From positions 1,550,001 to 1,614,000 of the forward strand of contig CAVZVW010000009.1 in assembly GCA_963778845.1 (NCBI GenBank): a DNA stretch of 64,000 bases, given 5' to 3'. This DNA comes from CAVZVW01 sp963778845 (GTDB lineage: Bacteria > Actinomycetota > Actinomycetes > Actinomycetales > Kineosporiaceae). Positions 1 to 9,101 of this stretch are shown here, one piece after another (position 1 is the stretch's first letter; the number at the start of each line of letters is the position of its first letter). The notes under the pieces were generated by a model. That model searched no databases and was not told the DNA's origin. It worked only from the letters and a program-made list of their open reading frames with translations. The position numbers and the translations under genes are program-made.

Positions 1-729
1 TGGGTCTTCGCCGACCCGTCCGGGCAGGCGCCCGACCTGGCCGAGTACCTCGGCGAGGCAGGGGAGCGGATGGCCGCCTACACCCCCGAGCGCCTGGTTG
101 TGCGTCGCCGCCACGAGTACGAGATCGCGGCGAACTGGAAGATCATCGCCGAGAACTACCAGGAGTGCTACCACTGCCCGTTGATCCACCCGGAGCTGTG
201 CGCGGTCAGCCCGCCGGACAGCGGCGAGAACTGGGCGTACGACGCCCCCGGCGCCTGGGTCGGCGGGTGGATGGACCTGCGCGAGGGAATGGCCACGATG
301 TCGCTGGACGGCCACAGCGACGGGGTGCCCATCCCGGGGCTGCCGGAGGAGCTGCTGCGCCGCGTCGACTACATCCAGGTGTTCCCGAACCTGCTGGTGA
401 GCCTGCACCCGGACTACGTCATGACGCACCGGATCGTCCCGCTCGCGGCGGACAGGACGTGGATCGAGTGCTCGTGGGCCTTCCCTCCGGAGGCCGCTGA
501 CCGCGACGGCTTCGACCCGTCCTACGCCAGCGACTTCTGGGACATCACCAACCGGCAGGACTGGGCGGCCTGTGAGTCCGTACATCGGGGGCTCTCCTCC
601 GGCCGGGCGACCCCGGGCCCGCTCTCCCCGCAGGAGGACGCGGTCTACCAGCTGGTCACGATGGTCGCTCGTGGCTACAGCGGCCTGCCGGTGCACATCA
701 AGCACGCGGCCCACGAGGCCGGGAGGTGA
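1..729 (+). CDS. Rieske non-haem iron oxygenase, alpha subunit (5' end outside window)
   Basis: The frame is open from base 1, so the gene begins upstream; 242 residues of the C-terminal catalytic domain are visible. The segment AENYQECYHCPLIHPE (about residues 50-65) is the mononuclear-iron site of the COG4638 oxygenases that include glycine betaine, stachydrine and carnitine mono-oxygenases. A later SDFWDITNRQDW segment probably supplies the acidic iron ligand. The Rieske [2Fe-2S] domain is not in the window. The stop codon overlaps the GTG start of the following flavoprotein, so the two are co-translated. A complete paralogue lies at 41568-42680 with the same kind of partners. The substrate is inferred to be an N-methylated or quaternary amine from context only; a ring-hydroxylating role is not excluded. 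No reductase partner is seen. Confidence 0.88.
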   Translation, partial: WVFADPSGQAPDLAEYLGEAGERMAAYTPERLVVRRRHEYEIAANWKIIAENYQECYHCPLIHPELCAVSPPDSGENWAYDAPGAWVGGWMDLREGMATMSLDGHSDGVPIPGLPEELLRRVDYIQVFPNLLVSLHPDYVMTHRIVPLAADRTWIECSWAFPPEAADRDGFDPSYASDFWDITNRQDWAACESVHRGLSSGRATPGPLSPQEDAVYQLVTMVARGYSGLPVHIKHAAHEAGR

Positions 730-1940
730 CTCCCGCGCCGCCCTCGACCGCTGACGCGGTGGTGGTGGGCGGCGGCACGGTCGGTGGGTGGTGCGCGTGG
801 TTCCTGCGCCGGTCCGGGTTGGAGACGGTCGTCGTCGTCGAGCGCGCCGTCCTCGGGTCGGGCGCCTCGAGCCGCGCAGCCGGCATGGTGCGCGGCCAAG
901 GTGGAACGCCGGCCGCCGTCGTGCTCGGGGCCTGGACCCGGGACTTCTACCGCAGCCAGCGTGAGGTCCTGGGCCTGGACTCCGGCTTCGTCGAGCAGGG
1001 GTACTACCTCCCGGCGTTCACCCCCACGCAGCTCGCTCAGGCGCGCGAGCGGATGGCGATGCAGCGAGGGCTCGGGCTCGACGTGGAGTGGCTGGAGCCC
1101 GATGAGGCCCGCCGGCGCAACCCGACCATGGCCGGTGGCGCCACCCTGGGCGGCACGTTCGCGGCCCGCGACGGCTACCTCGACCCACCGCGCAACGTGC
1201 TGGCGTACGCGACCGCGTTGGCGTCGTCCGGCGTCTCGGTCTGCGAGCGGACGACCTTCCTCGGCCTCGCACGCGGTCCGGGGGGCGGCGTGCGCGGCGT
1301 CCTCACCTCGGCCGGGGAGATCGCGACGCCTCGCGTCGTGCTCACCGGCGGCCCGAGCATCGGCGACGTCGGCGCTCGGGCCGGGGTGCGAGTCCCGGCG
1401 TCCCCCGTGCGCCACCAAGTGGCGGTCACCCAGCCGCACGAGGACCTCTCGCCCGACCGCGTGCCGATGGTGTTCGACGTCGCCGGCGGGATCTACTGGC
1501 GCCCCGAGGACGGCGGGCTGCTCTTCGGCATGAGCAACCCGGACGAGGCGCCCGGACCGGCGCTGGAGATCGACTGGGCCTACCTCGAGACGGTGCGGGC
1601 CCGGCTGGGCGAGCTCGTCCCCGTGACGAGCGGGCTCGGGCTGAGGCGGGTGTGGGCTGCGACGATCGAGTACACCCCGGACCACCTGCCGATCCTCGGC
1701 GCTGCGGTCGACGCCGATGGGCAGGTGGACGGCGTCACGATCGCGTGCGCTGCAGGTCACGGGATGATGTGGGGCCCTGCGGTCTCGCGGGTTGCGGCCG
1801 ACCTCGCACTCGACGGCACGACGTCGCTGTTCGACGGGTCCGGCGTGGACGTGGCCGACCTCGGCCTGGACCGCTTCGACGCCGAAGGCGCGAGCCGTCT
1901 GGCGCCCGACCCGATCGCCCTGCCGTTCCCGCAACGCTGA
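726..1940 (+). CDS. FAD-dependent oxidoreductase, DAO (glycine/sarcosine oxidase) family
   Basis: 404 aa, GTG start overlapping the Rieske stop by 4 bp. The N-terminus carries a dinucleotide-binding fold (AVVVGGGTVGGWCAWFL) followed by SGASSRAAGMVRGQGG, as in the D-amino acid/sarcosine oxidase family. The C-terminus has the family's final FAD-contacting stretch (ACAAGHGMMWGPAVSR). Such enzymes oxidise the C-N bond of secondary or tertiary amino acids, releasing formaldehyde or an imine and passing electrons to oxygen or an electron carrier. Coupling to the Rieske gene suggests it acts on the hydroxylated or demethylated product. I see no covalent-flavin His or Cys motif. The exact substrate is unknown. 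Confidence 0.85.
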   Translation: MTPAPPSTADAVVVGGGTVGGWCAWFLRRSGLETVVVVERAVLGSGASSRAAGMVRGQGGTPAAVVLGAWTRDFYRSQREVLGLDSGFVEQGYYLPAFTPTQLAQARERMAMQRGLGLDVEWLEPDEARRRNPTMAGGATLGGTFAARDGYLDPPRNVLAYATALASSGVSVCERTTFLGLARGPGGGVRGVLTSAGEIATPRVVLTGGPSIGDVGARAGVRVPASPVRHQVAVTQPHEDLSPDRVPMVFDVAGGIYWRPEDGGLLFGMSNPDEAPGPALEIDWAYLETVRARLGELVPVTSGLGLRRVWAATIEYTPDHLPILGAAVDADGQVDGVTIACAAGHGMMWGPAVSRVAADLALDGTTSLFDGSGVDVADLGLDRFDAEGASRLAPDPIALPFPQR

Positions 1941-1992
1941 CGTCGCCGGCCGCTCGCACTCGTGCGACGGCTGTCCTACCCTTCGCTCTCGC

Positions 1993-3621
1993 CTACCGCT
2001 CGCGCTTCGTGCGACGGGCGGCCTTCTTGTCCGCGATGACGGCCTTGGCCGCCTGCCAACCAGGGATGCCGCAGACGCCGCCGCCGGCGTGGGTGGCCGA
2101 GCTGGCGTAGTACAGCCCGCGGATCGGCGTGCGGTAGTCGGCGTAGCCGGGCGCGGGCCGCATGTGGAAGAGCTGCTCCAGCGAGAGCTCACCATGGAAG
2201 ATGTTGCCGCCGACCAGGCCGTACTCGTGCTCCATCTCGTAGGGCCCCACGACGTCGCGGTGCAGGATCGAGGCCTTGAAGTTGGGCGCGACCTCGTCGT
2301 AGCAGTCGACCATGCGGTCCGCGTAGGCCTCGAGCTCGTCCTTGTGCGGCTCGAGGTTCCAGTCCGCGGGCACCCACTGCGTGAACAGCGACATCACATG
2401 CACGCCCTCGGGCGCCAGCGTCGTGTCGAACGTCGTCGGGATCACGCCGTCGCTGAACGGGCGCAGCGCCGGCCGGCCCTCGCGCGCGTCCTGGAACGCC
2501 CGTTCCATCCACTCCATCGACGGCGCCATCTCGACCGACCCCGTGTGGTGCTCCTGCTGCTGCGTGCCGGGGTCGGCGGTGAAGTCCGGCAGCTCGGAGA
2601 GGGCGAGGTTGATCTTCACGACGCCCGAGCGCGTCTTCCACGTCTCGATGTCGCGCACGAAGTCGGCCGGCAGCTCCCCGCGGGGAACCTGCTCGAGGAA
2701 CGCCGTTCGCGGGTGCAGGGTCGTGACGACGACGGGAGCGCGCAGCTCGTCGCCGTTGTCCAGGACCACGCCCACCGCCCGGCCGGACTCGACCGTCACC
2801 TGGCCGACCCTGGCGCCGGTGCGGACCTCCACCCCGAAGCCCTCCGCCGACCGCCGGATCGCCGCGGCCACACCGCCCATGCCGCCCTCGGGGAAGCCCC
2901 AGTTGCCCAGATGCCCGTCGCCGACGTCGCCGATGGAGTGGTGGGCCATCACGTAGGCCGTGCCCGGAGACGAGGGGCCCGCCCATGTGCCGATCACCCC
3001 GTTGACCGCCAGGCTCGCCTTCACCTGCGGGCTCTCGAACCAGTCGTCGAGAAGGTCGGCGATGCTCATCGCGAAGAGCCGGGTGACGTCGGCGACCGTG
3101 CGCACGTCAAGGCCGCGGTGCTGCCACACCAGGCGCAGCGTGTCCAGCAGGTCGCCGGGGCGCTTGGAGCCCAGGTGCGGCGGCACGGTGGTCAAGAGCG
3201 GTCCCAGCACGGTCGCCAGCCCGGCGAGCCAGGCGTCCCACTGCGGCATGCGGTCGGCGTCCTTGCGCGACCACTTGGAGACCTCGTCGTGGTTGCGCCG
3301 CGCGTCGTCGGCGTACAGCTTCAACGAGCCGCCCTCGGGGAACGCCTGGTAGTACGGCCCCATCGGGAACACCTTGTAGCCGTGGCTCTCCAGCGCCAGG
3401 TCCTTGATGACCGTCGGCGGCATCAGGCTCATCACGTACGACAGCCTGGTCACCTTGATCTCGGGCGCGTGCGCCCAGGGCGCCTCGGTGGTGGCGGCCC
3501 CGCCGGTGGTACCGCGCGACTCCAGCACCACTGTGCGCGCGCCCGATCGGGCAAGGTAGGCCGCGGCCACCAGGCCGTTGTGCCCACCGCCGACGACGAT
3601 CGCGTCATAGACCCCGGCCAT
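1993..3621 (-). CDS. FAD/NAD(P)-dependent oxidoreductase, COG1233 (phytoene desaturase/PYROXD2-like)
   Basis: 542 aa. The N-terminus has a Rossmann FAD motif (VVGGGHNGLVAAAYLARSG) and the GGAATTE segment of the phytoene desaturase/amine oxidase superfamily. The C-terminus has LYYASSATHAGGGVCGIPG, the terminal FAD-binding motif. It is the paralogue of the protein at 39915-41564; the two share the SYVMSL/SYVVSL region and the GNIFHGELSL region, so this is one subfamily rather than true carotenoid desaturases. It is divergent from the TetR gene at 3720, and a perfect palindrome lies about 20 bp upstream of its ATG, so it is probably a repression target. Carotenoid genes are absent nearby, so the recurring Rieske neighbours suggest amine or amino-acid oxidation. 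The reaction is unknown. Confidence 0.8.
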   Translation of the reverse strand: MAGVYDAIVVGGGHNGLVAAAYLARSGARTVVLESRGTTGGAATTEAPWAHAPEIKVTRLSYVMSLMPPTVIKDLALESHGYKVFPMGPYYQAFPEGGSLKLYADDARRNHDEVSKWSRKDADRMPQWDAWLAGLATVLGPLLTTVPPHLGSKRPGDLLDTLRLVWQHRGLDVRTVADVTRLFAMSIADLLDDWFESPQVKASLAVNGVIGTWAGPSSPGTAYVMAHHSIGDVGDGHLGNWGFPEGGMGGVAAAIRRSAEGFGVEVRTGARVGQVTVESGRAVGVVLDNGDELRAPVVVTTLHPRTAFLEQVPRGELPADFVRDIETWKTRSGVVKINLALSELPDFTADPGTQQQEHHTGSVEMAPSMEWMERAFQDAREGRPALRPFSDGVIPTTFDTTLAPEGVHVMSLFTQWVPADWNLEPHKDELEAYADRMVDCYDEVAPNFKASILHRDVVGPYEMEHEYGLVGGNIFHGELSLEQLFHMRPAPGYADYRTPIRGLYYASSATHAGGGVCGIPGWQAAKAVIADKKAARRTKRER

Positions 3622-3641
3622 GATGGCTCCCTCACGTCTTG

Positions 3642-3655
3642 ACTGAACGTTCAGT
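3642..3655. promoter_or_regulatory. Candidate TetR operator, perfect 14-bp palindrome
   Basis: The sequence ACTGAACGTTCAGT is fully self-complementary and sits in the divergent gap between the COG1233 flavoprotein (ATG at 3621, minus) and the TetR gene (ATG at 3720, plus). The same 14 bases recur inside a 16-bp palindrome at 5777-5792. Size, symmetry and location fit a TetR-family dimer site; binding is inferred. Confidence 0.7.
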
Positions 3656-3719
3656 TTATGAACCTGCTACGGTGCCGGACAAGGGGTTGCCGGCGCCGGT
3701 ACGGAGGGACGGTGGTGGC

Positions 3720-4433
3720 ATGGCGCGCAGCGCGGGGACGGCGCGCGCCGACGCCGACACAGCTCGCACGACGTCAGGAAGCGCGCGCCCGCGCGGGGGG
3801 ACGGCGCGCGGCGGGACCGGCCTCGGGCCCGCCGACCGCTCCGACGACCGCAGGGAGCAGATCCTGCTGGCCGCCGCACAGGTGATCGGGGACCGCGGCT
3901 TCGGGCACACCCGCATCGCCGACGTCGCCCGTACCGCCGGGGTCAGCTCGGCGCTGGTGCTCTACTACTTCCAGACCCGGGACCGGCTTCTCACCGAGGC
4001 GCTGCGGTTCTCCGAGGATGTCTTCTACGAGACGATGTCGGCCCACCTCGACGCGCTCGCGACACCGACCCAGCGCCTGTCGGAGCTGATCACGCTCAGC
4101 TGTGCCCCTCGGACGCGCCCGGACCTGCCGGCATCGTGGATGCTCTGGCTGGACCTGTGGTCGCAGGCCGTGCGCCATCCCGAGGCAGCCCGTCACCGCG
4201 CGGAGCTCGACACCCGGTGGCGGGCTGTGGTGGTCGCGATCGTGCACGACGGCCAGGCACGGGGCGACTTCGGCGCGGCCGACGCCGACCGGTTCGCCCT
4301 GGCGCTCACGTCGCTGCTCGACGGGCTCGCCGTGCAGGTGATCCTCGAGGACCCGGTGGTCACCCCGTTCGCGGCCATCAGCATCGCGGGCGACCTGTGC
4401 CGCCTCTGGCTGGGTGTCGACCTGCCCACCTGA
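3720..4433 (+). CDS. TetR family transcriptional regulator
   Basis: 237 aa from the ATG preceded by GGAGGG. A TTG start at 3639 would place the palindromic operator inside the coding region, so the later ATG is preferred. After a low-complexity Ala/Arg/Gly N-terminus of about 40 residues comes a canonical TetR helix-turn-helix: REQILLAAAQVIGDRGF, then TRIADVARTAGVSSALVLYYF. The C-terminal ligand domain matches the TetR at 43854-44519 in style (SxALVxYxF, then a Trp-rich segment with DxxW). It probably represses itself, the divergent flavoprotein and, through the second operator copy, the ABC transporter at 4498-9069. The inducer is likely the transported amine or a metabolite; this is inference. 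Confidence 0.9.
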   Translation: MARSAGTARADADTARTTSGSARPRGGTARGGTGLGPADRSDDRREQILLAAAQVIGDRGFGHTRIADVARTAGVSSALVLYYFQTRDRLLTEALRFSEDVFYETMSAHLDALATPTQRLSELITLSCAPRTRPDLPASWMLWLDLWSQAVRHPEAARHRAELDTRWRAVVVAIVHDGQARGDFGAADADRFALALTSLLDGLAVQVILEDPVVTPFAAISIAGDLCRLWLGVDLPT

Positions 4434-4497
4434 GGCTCGGTTGTTGTTGTGCGACCTCTGGTGCGCAACTGCGGCCTACCGGCACGCATGGGGACAG

Positions 4498-5706
<1,209 letters not shown>

Positions 5707-5776
5707 CCGCGCCTCCTGCTCGCCGGCGCGTCCCGACGGGCGGGAAACGCACACGCCCCGGGCCTTGCCAGAATCT

Positions 5777-5792
5777 GACTGAACGTTCAGTC
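5777..5792. promoter_or_regulatory. Second copy of TetR operator, perfect 16-bp palindrome
   Basis: GACTGAACGTTCAGTC is perfectly self-complementary and contains the 14-bp palindrome of 3642-3655. It lies between the potA-like gene (GTG at 5706, minus) and the binding-protein gene (ATG at 5883, plus), where it could control both. It was the only other copy I found by reading the window. Confidence 0.72.
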
Positions 5793-5882
5793 TATGTAGG
5801 TCCATCGACGGTGGGCAACGAGCGCGGGTCGGCTTCCCCTTGTGGCCGAACCCGTCCTGGACGCTACACCCGGGAGCGCGCC

Positions 5883-7253
5883 ATGCCGCAGCGCCACCAG
5901 CGCCGGCCCGAGCCGGATGCACACCTGCTCGGGGTCACCTCCGGTGACATCCCGGGCACACAGCCCCGCGGGGGCCGTCCCGGCCCCTCGCGGCGCGACC
6001 TCCTGCGCTTGTCCCTCGCGGCCGGGGTCATGGGGCCGGCAGCGTTGAGCCTGGACGCCTGCGCTCGCAAGTCCCCGGCGACCGCGACTCCCGCGCCCGG
6101 CGTCAGCGGGTCCGGCTCGGCCAGTCCTTCACCGACGGGGCTGCCGATCGCCTCCCCCACGAACCCGATCACCTGGCCCATCGCCGCCGGAAACCAGCCG
6201 GTCGCGGCGGGCCAGACGCCCGAGAAGGGCGCCGTCCTGCAGCTGTACAACTACGCCGACTACATCGACCCGGCCGCCATCAAGGGGTTCGAGAAGAAGT
6301 ACGCGCAGTACGGCGTCAAGGTGAAGGTGTCCACGTTCAACGACTCCAACGAGGCCCTTTCCAAGATCCGCGCCGGTGCCGTGCCCTACGACATCTACTT
6401 CCCCAGCTACGACGCCCTCGGCAAGCTCGTGCTCGGTGGGCTGATCCGGCCGCTGACCCACGACTACATGCCGAACATCGCCAACGTCTGGCCCGAGTTC
6501 ACCAACCCCTTCTACGACGGCGAGTGGCGCTACAGCGTTCCCTACACCGTCTACACGACAGGCATCGCCTGGCGCACCGACCGGATCAAGGAGGACGTCG
6601 GCGCGCGCCCCAACCCCTGGGACGTCTTCTGGGACCCGCAGTTCGCCGGCAAGCTGTCGGTGCTGGACGACTACCGCGAGACCATCTCGATGGCCCTGCT
6701 GCGCAACGGGATCACCGACGTCAACACCGGCGACGAGGCCGACCTGGCCAAGGCGCAGGACCAGCTGCTCGCCATGACCGCGGCGACCCATCCCACAGTC
6801 ACGATCACCGACTACTCCGACCTGCCGGGGGGCCGCTTCGCCATGTCCCTGGCCTGGTCCGGCGACGCGGTCAACATGCCCTACTACCTGCCCAAGGGCG
6901 TGGACCCCGGGATCCTGCGCTACTGGTTCCCCCAGGACGGTCGCGGCGTCGTGAACAACGACCTCATGGTCGTGCTCACGTCCGGGAAGTACCCCGTCAC
7001 GGCGCACCTGTTCATCGACTACATGCTGCAGACCGACGTCGCCATGGCGAACATGTCGGCCATCGGCTACCAGCCCCCGCAGGTCAGCGTCACCCCGGCC
7101 GGGCTGGTCAAGGACGGCTACATCCCCGAGAACCTCAAGCCGGCCACGGTTCTGCCGCAGTACTTCGCGTCCGGGTACCGCACGCTCGAGCTGGCGCCGG
7201 ACGTCGACGCGCGCTGGCAGTCCGTGTGGCAGCGCTTCAAGGCCGGAGCCTGA
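5883..7253 (+). CDS. potD: ABC transporter substrate-binding lipoprotein, PotD-like
   Basis: 456 aa from the ATG preceded by GGGAG; an upstream GTG at 5811 is less likely. The N-terminus carries a twin-arginine signal (SRRDLLRLSLAAG) ending in a lipobox-like LDAC, so it should be exported folded by Tat and lipid-anchored. A Ser/Pro/Thr-rich linker leads into a periplasmic-binding-protein fold of the spermidine/putrescine type (LYNYADYIDPAAIKGFEKKY, then AGAVPYDIYFPSYDALGKL). It delivers substrate to the permeases just downstream. A Tat-exported binding protein hints at a folded or cofactor-containing form, but this is also common for actinobacterial lipoproteins. Confidence 0.9.
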   Translation: MPQRHQRRPEPDAHLLGVTSGDIPGTQPRGGRPGPSRRDLLRLSLAAGVMGPAALSLDACARKSPATATPAPGVSGSGSASPSPTGLPIASPTNPITWPIAAGNQPVAAGQTPEKGAVLQLYNYADYIDPAAIKGFEKKYAQYGVKVKVSTFNDSNEALSKIRAGAVPYDIYFPSYDALGKLVLGGLIRPLTHDYMPNIANVWPEFTNPFYDGEWRYSVPYTVYTTGIAWRTDRIKEDVGARPNPWDVFWDPQFAGKLSVLDDYRETISMALLRNGITDVNTGDEADLAKAQDQLLAMTAATHPTVTITDYSDLPGGRFAMSLAWSGDAVNMPYYLPKGVDPGILRYWFPQDGRGVVNNDLMVVLTSGKYPVTAHLFIDYMLQTDVAMANMSAIGYQPPQVSVTPAGLVKDGYIPENLKPATVLPQYFASGYRTLELAPDVDARWQSVWQRFKAGA

Positions 7254-7267
7254 CGGGCCGAGCTGCG

Positions 7268-8188
7268 ATGACGTCGACGAAGGTGGGGCGCGACAGGGCG
7301 CCACGACAGGTCTTCGGCTCCCTGCTGAGCCTGCCCGGAGTCGCGTGGCTCGTCGTCTTCTTCATGGTCCCGGGTTACGTCGTGGCCGCCATCGCCTTCG
7401 GCACCGTCGACCCCATCTTCCGCTCGCCGGTCGCCGCGTGGTCACCGCGTGACTGGTCGTTCACGCAGTTCTCGTTCGTCTTCTCCCACATCGTCGGGCC
7501 TGACGGCTTCTTCGGGCCCGCACTGCTGAGGACCGTCGGCTACGTCACCGTCGCGATGCTGGCGTGCCTGGCGCTGTCGTACCCGGTCGCCTACTTCACG
7601 GCCCGGCACGCCGGGCGCTGGCGCGGCCTCGTCCTGGCCCTGCTGATCGCTCCGTTCTGGATCAGCTACATGATGCGGATGCTGGCCTGGGTCAACCTCT
7701 TGCAGTCCGACGGTCTGGTCAACCGCGCGCTCGGCTTCGGCGGGCTCTTCCACGTGGACGTCGACTGGCTGGCCGGGCGCCCGACGACCGTGGTGATCGG
7801 GTTGGTGTACGGGTACGTCCCCTACATGATCCTGCCCATGTACGCCGCCCTCGACCGGATCAGCCCCAGCCTGCTCGAGGCCGCGCGGGACCTCGGGGCG
7901 GGGCGGGTCGACGTCTTCCGGCGCGTCATCCTGCCCATGAGCGCCCCCGGGATCTGGGCAGGCCTCATGCTCGTTGCCCTGCCCATGCTCGGCGACTACT
8001 TCACCAACGACCTGCTCTCCGCATCCCCGCGCACCTCGATGGTCGGCAACCTGGTGAACGAGGCCATGGCTACCCCGAGCCAGACCGGGCAGGCGGCCGC
8101 GCTCGTCACGCTGCTGATGGTCGCCCTGCTCGTACCGATGCTGCTCTACGTCCGCAGCACCAGCCGGGGCGGTGACCTGCGCTCATGA
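7268..8188 (+). CDS. potB: ABC transporter permease, PotB-like
   Basis: 306 aa from the ATG 14 bases after the binding-protein stop. It has about six membrane segments, starting with LPGVAWLVVFFMVPGYVVA. The EAA cytoplasmic loop that docks the ATPase is visible as EAARDLGAGRVDVFRRVILP. LWW-type polyamine permeases share the YMMRMLAW segment. It forms the importer with the next gene, which it overlaps by 4 bp (ATGA). Confidence 0.92.
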   Translation: MTSTKVGRDRAPRQVFGSLLSLPGVAWLVVFFMVPGYVVAAIAFGTVDPIFRSPVAAWSPRDWSFTQFSFVFSHIVGPDGFFGPALLRTVGYVTVAMLACLALSYPVAYFTARHAGRWRGLVLALLIAPFWISYMMRMLAWVNLLQSDGLVNRALGFGGLFHVDVDWLAGRPTTVVIGLVYGYVPYMILPMYAALDRISPSLLEAARDLGAGRVDVFRRVILPMSAPGIWAGLMLVALPMLGDYFTNDLLSASPRTSMVGNLVNEAMATPSQTGQAAALVTLLMVALLVPMLLYVRSTSRGGDLRS

Positions 8189-9069
8189 GCACCGCCGTCC
8201 GCCCCCGGCGCCCGCTGCGGGGCCCCTGGCGCCCTCCGTACGTCCTGGCCGGCATCACCCTCGCCTACCTGGCCTGGTCGCTGGCACCGGTGGCGCTGGC
8301 GGTGCTGTTCTCGTTCAACGCCGGTCGCTCGCGCAGCGTCTGGCAGGGGTTCTCGATGCGGTGGTACACCGGTGACCCCAACCAGTCCGTTCTGCACAAC
8401 CCGGACCTCAGCGTGGCGCTGACCCACACCCTCTGGCTGGGCGTGCTCACGACGGTGGTCGCCGTCCCGCTCGGGGTCGCCTTCGCCCTCGGCCTGGACC
8501 GCTGGCACGGCAGGCTACCCGCCACGGCCAACTTCACGATGGTGCTGTCGTTCGTGGTACCCGAGATCGTGCTCGGGGTGGGGCTGTGGTTCATGATCAC
8601 GCAGCTAGCCGTGCCGTTCCAGCTCGGGACGACCGCCCAGGTGGTGGGGCTGGTGACCTTCCAGCTGTCCTTCCCCGTCGTGATCGTGCGCGCCCGCCTG
8701 CTGACGATCGGGCGGCAGTATGAAGAGGCCGCCCGCGACCTGGGCGCCTCGGCGTCCGGTGCGATCCGCCGCGTGCTGCTGCCGATGCTGATGCCGGCCA
8801 TCTTCGCCAGCGCGGTGCTGGTGTTCGCCGACGTCATCGACGACTTCATCATCGTGCGCTACCTGTCCTCGGACGCCTCTACGGAGACGACGTCCATGAA
8901 GATCTACAACACGGCACGGGCGGCGCCGACGCCGGCCCTGAACGCACTGGCCTCGCTCATGCTCGTGGCCTCGCTGCTCGCCGTGGTCGTGGGCTGGCTG
9001 GCGTTCCGCCGCCTCACGCGCGGGGAACCGGACGAGATCGGGCTCGGTGCCTTCGCCGGCCAGGTGTGA
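8185..9069 (+). CDS. potC: ABC transporter permease, PotC-like
   Basis: 294 aa, overlapping the upstream permease by 4 bp. Six predicted membrane helices and the EAA loop (EEAARDLGASASGAIRRVLLP) identify a binding-protein-dependent permease. FADVIDDFIIVRYL near the C-terminus is typical of PotC. It pairs with the PotB-like subunit. Confidence 0.92.
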   Translation: MSTAVRPRRPLRGPWRPPYVLAGITLAYLAWSLAPVALAVLFSFNAGRSRSVWQGFSMRWYTGDPNQSVLHNPDLSVALTHTLWLGVLTTVVAVPLGVAFALGLDRWHGRLPATANFTMVLSFVVPEIVLGVGLWFMITQLAVPFQLGTTAQVVGLVTFQLSFPVVIVRARLLTIGRQYEEAARDLGASASGAIRRVLLPMLMPAIFASAVLVFADVIDDFIIVRYLSSDASTETTSMKIYNTARAAPTPALNALASLMLVASLLAVVVGWLAFRRLTRGEPDEIGLGAFAGQV

Positions 9070-9101
9070 CCTGCGCAACCACCCCGACGGAGGGCCACTC
9101 G

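Noticed and set aside
1993..3621. Annotation of this gene and 39915-41564 as carotenoid phytoene desaturases
   Set aside because: No phytoene synthase or other carotenoid gene is nearby, and both copies sit with Rieske/amine oxidase genes; only the superfamily is supported.
3639..3719. TTG start for the TetR gene at 3639
   Set aside because: It would place the palindromic operator within the coding region, and a better ribosome-binding site precedes the ATG at 3720.
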